A stretch of DNA of 64,000 bases from Fabrea salina (taxonomy: Eukaryota; Ciliophora; Heterotrichea; Heterotrichida; Fabreidae). The notes under the pieces were generated by a model. It was not told the origin of the DNA. It did no database searches and worked only from the letters and a program-made list of their open reading frames with translations. Shown here piece by piece: positions 62,501 through 64,000 of this stretch. The position numbers were made by a program, and so were the translations under genes. Numbering within the stretch: the first letter of the stretch is position 1; the number at the start of each line of letters is the position of its first letter. The stretch is from assembly GCA_022984795.1 (NCBI GenBank), contig JALIHJ010000031.1, positions 124,001-188,000 on the forward strand. The letters run 5' to 3'.

Positions 62501-64000
62501 ACCAGAATCGGGAATTTGAAGAAGCTTCGCGTAGAGTTTCTCCTTCAATTAAAGTTCCGCCTAAGTTGAATTTTAGGTCAGAAGAAACAGGATTTATATA
62601 GCTTGGAAGCAGCGCATAAAGATAGTTGCCATAGCAGTAAACATACAAGTTAAAATAGGTTTCGCCAATGTAAGATTGTTGAAAGTAATTGCTGTTAGTG
62701 CAGTCAATAGAGGTAAATATTTCTTTGGTTTGGCCTTTATAATTGAAAGGGTAATTAGAGTCAAGGGTGTTAGAGTTAACATCCACTCTTTTGACCATAG
62801 GAAATCCATTCTTTTTTCCAGTGCCTGGCATTTCTATTCCTAAAGAAAAAGAATTGCGCCCTCCAGAACTCAAGTGTTCTACTTCAATGTAGTAGGACTC
62901 TCCTGCCACTAAGGCTATAGGGCCTGACTGATTGTCTGTGGACACGAAGTACAGGTACTCATCTGACTCCTGGCTTGAATTAATGATTTCTTGCTTGTTT
63001 GAAGGACTAGAGTCTGAACTCAAGAACACCTTAACACTTCCTCTGAAAGAAGTGTAAAAGATATAGTTTCCACTGTAAGGAGCCTTAAACAGCCCATAGA
63101 TGAGTGAGTCGTAGTTTTCCATGGTTGTAGCTATAGCTCCCGAAGGAATGGTTGTTTTGCTTACAAATTCACTATCCACTCTAATGTTTCCGGGAGTGTA
63201 AGTTTCCTTCACAAGCCCTGCGCCTCCTTCGTAGTAATCCGCAGCTCCTGAGCCTAAGTAGCCTTCGTTGGTGCATTCTATAGTCCCAAAGCTAGCCTGA
63301 GTAACTGGAAACTCAATTCCATAAATATCCACCTTCACTCTAGAAGGGTCACTCGGAAATGAATTCCCGGTTATGGTCAAGGAGTTTCCTACAGAAACAG
63401 TGTCAACTGCAGCAATAGTTCTAAACCAGTACTCATTTCCTTCCAGTGTGTAACTTGCACCCGGCCACATAAGTCCCTCCACTACATAAGCTGATTCAAG
63501 ACTATCATAGAGTTCATACACCATGCTTTGGTCTTCATGAACGTTTTGCCCTATTTGGACATTTATAACGTATGGAGCTGAGTACTGTTCCAAAACATTG
63601 GGTTCAAAAGTAGCACTGACTCCTTCAATTTGGAGTTTAAGGTTAGCTTTATTAGATTCAAAAGCAAGAAAGTAAAAGTTAACAGAATCCCCAGCAGCTG
63701 CTTCATTAGGCATTAAGCTAATCAAAGGGTCGGGGTACCATAGCCATTCAAATGAAAGGGCTGCATATATTTCGATTGAGTTATGCAGAACCTCCAAACC
63801 GGGAGAAAATCCAGCAAGACTATCCCAGCCAGGAGTAAGGCACTCTATTTCGTCTGGTTTTACAGAAAGTATTTGGCATTGGGCTGTCGCTCCTAACTTG
63901 ACCTGGTAACTATCCGGATTCAAATCTTCAAAGACCCCCTTTAGAAACAAACTACTTAAGCCATAGAACCCGCCAGGGTTGACAATGCTTCTGTTGGGCC
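59580..64000 (-). CDS. Large IPT/TIG - PA14 - LamG - Cys-rich membrane protein (N-terminus beyond right edge)
   Basis: The frame is open from the right edge to the TAA at 59580: about 1472 residues visible, with the N-terminus missing. Counting from 64000: IPT/TIG-like Ig folds at about 85-130, 190-245 and 545-620; a PA14-like domain (about 255-390) with YSGNYIFYTSFRGSVKVFL and YYIEVEHLSSGG; Cys-rich CxxC modules (about 635-680, 880-990); a LamG-like domain (about 705-870); at least six transmembrane helices (about 1165-1435); a short basic cytosolic tail. It is probably a cell-surface or secretory-route receptor. The layout recalls fibrocystin-type IPT+PA14 proteins joined to a ciliate multi-pass end. 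Confidence 0.82.
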   Translation of the reverse strand, partial: PNRSIVNPGGFYGLSSLFLKGVFEDLNPDSYQVKLGATAQCQILSVKPDEIECLTPGWDSLAGFSPGLEVLHNSIEIYAALSFEWLWYPDPLISLMPNEAAAGDSVNFYFLAFESNKANLKLQIEGVSATFEPNVLEQYSAPYVINVQIGQNVHEDQSMVYELYDSLESAYVVEGLMWPGASYTLEGNEYWFRTIAAVDTVSVGNSLTITGNSFPSDPSRVKVDIYGIEFPVTQASFGTIECTNEGYLGSGAADYYEGGAGLVKETYTPGNIRVDSEFVSKTTIPSGAIATTMENYDSLIYGLFKAPYSGNYIFYTSFRGSVKVFLSSDSSPSNKQEIINSSQESDEYLYFVSTDNQSGPIALVAGESYYIEVEHLSSGGRNSFSLGIEMPGTGKKNGFPMVKRVDVNSNTLDSNYPFNYKGQTKEIFTSIDCTNSNYFQQSYIGETYFNLYVYCYGNYLYALLPSYINPVSSDLKFNLGGTLIEGETLREASSNSRFWFVIPSDFLRTYETKPQLRVWIDNRLALCRGDCSFQVIVKSFSESSKLVTITGENLPTDTSKLQVKVGPMDCSITTNSNVLIECELDYYVTGDYRPEVTYNQQLIALDLSINNFLSFSCPPNCLKCHSSSVFDCLECERGHLVQGVCNPVCPTGYSCSSTGSSLTSNFVFHLELNTMQNVVTDSQSSIPVLSGVNSQFHPFFEQTDPYPSKDRGYYFRGTSVMQLPPYDDIKSPLLVVAPEFTVSIWTRPTSGSGTLLSKRQGDSGTLEIELSDFSLSVLNNDFPQFKLSNYWELVTVRSFIEDSEFKLEGYSNTTRVFSKSLGANWLKDADSEFYFSIGAKANNSESFTSFFEGFIWEVRLYNSKVDLTDLASSNCKNCETCPLDNSNDCLPTCEIDEFWDGQKCQACNPGCNFGCVNNSTCTLCGNDLCTECLFEKCTNCAENASVNSQDTCECDQGYIEEYGFCNRGTFQASLENKDNTLTLSFSENLNSSLKESDFEFSVQNKSIRYTYEFQEIDLSTYKFTLDFDSYVSKGEVVFLNLSSVTSKSNYALKTPELQASLYEHDPAGLLTQQARKQAQVVASGAVAATAFASVLNPNPSVLWKLMNTLEILYYITLSSNSLTPEVRGLLEGMDFSQPLKPYLDPILNLIMGSSSTSYSSGVPKDLFLITAAGNLFALVVLLLLWPVIKLLSKLKIDWLKKRLKNYLKEYRYNLFMRYWIQCYLDMAITCFTQLSVLPEFKTFEIINLASACLVASLVLGTPVAFYVFIFKNKTKITTLSEESKFYRRWGTLFYEFRCSSTPKAAYAYFWFIVIRLMLAASLVFLKNFPYIQAAANAGAVLTYTFFTILVRPQAEKSQQVVAICSEIAVFGVFLLVTYFFNASWEANFGSIENAITYCIAGVIMVQTVLAAFGLVYTVYSCLKCKKKKVLPSLNESSVFEINRTSMEIIQATNNGDLKGPPAPVNFFRRKRK

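Noticed and set aside
1-64000. Blepharisma-type code with TGA as Trp
   Set aside because: Frames over 1400 residues contain Trp as TGG and no in-frame TGA. Only two gene ends leave any doubt, reported as a finding.
1-64000. Transposons, virus-like elements, tRNA or rRNA genes, telomere repeats, CRISPR arrays
   Set aside because: None seen; nearly all sequence is accounted for by host-type genes and the spacers are too short to hold them.

Overview
The window looks like macronuclear-type DNA of a heterotrich ciliate. Evidence seen directly: 46 tightly packed protein genes, many of them ciliary or basal-body proteins (two CCDC61/VFL3 copies, IFT57, a tubulin-deglutamylase-type carboxypeptidase, a PG-rich-repeat protein, MORN5, a NEK kinase), and nine spliceosomal introns, eight of them exactly 15 nt with A at intron position 10. 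The standard genetic code fits, because very long frames read through with TGG as the only Trp codon. Fifteen-nucleotide introns plus the standard code point to the Stentor side of the heterotrichs, not to Blepharisma or Condylostoma. Gene density (about 1.4 kb per gene) and a base composition that by eye is not very AT-rich suggest a compact relative rather than Stentor coeruleus itself; the genus is inference.

Layout. 0-5.5 kb: partial ankyrin protein, MAP3K-epsilon-like kinase, a 56-residue membrane protein, an M20 dipeptidase and uroporphyrinogen-III synthase. 5.5-11.8 kb: a minus-strand run of YY1-like zinc-finger factor, CDPK-like pseudokinase, FHA-FHA-PP2C phosphatase, PG-rich-repeat protein and NEK kinase, separated by 0-35 nt. 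11.8-20.2 kb: tandem CCDC61 paralogues, Leo1, an acylated macrodomain protein, phytochelatin synthase, a RING protein and IFT57. 20.2-34 kb: TAF2 with a bromodomain, an aldehyde dehydrogenase that has lost its catalytic residues, an exosome RNase PH subunit, a degenerate membrane histidine-kinase-like protein, a syntaxin, a PUB-MORN5 fusion, AMP deaminase and an OSCA/TMEM63-like channel. 34-48.5 kb: 3R-MYB, a possible mitoribosomal protein, a giant GAF-phosphodiesterase, a cytosolic carboxypeptidase, CAF-1 large subunit, a cyclic-nucleotide-binding protein and PP4. 48.5-64 kb: amino-acid transporter, reticulon, compact PIKfyve, LYR protein, NDUFS6, FtsX-like permease, Pumilio, and a large IPT/PA14/LamG membrane protein that runs off the right edge.

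Intergenic DNA adds up to only about 1 kb (under 2%). No gap exceeds 150 nt, so promoters and UTRs must be minimal or overlap neighbouring genes. Neighbouring genes are functionally mixed and no dedicated pathway cluster is obvious. The most unusual points are two catalytically dead enzymes (ALDH and CDPK), several uncommon domain fusions, stop codons that abut the next start codon, and two adjacent genes that alone use TGA stops. I saw no tRNA, rRNA, transposon, virus-like element, CRISPR array or telomeric repeat.
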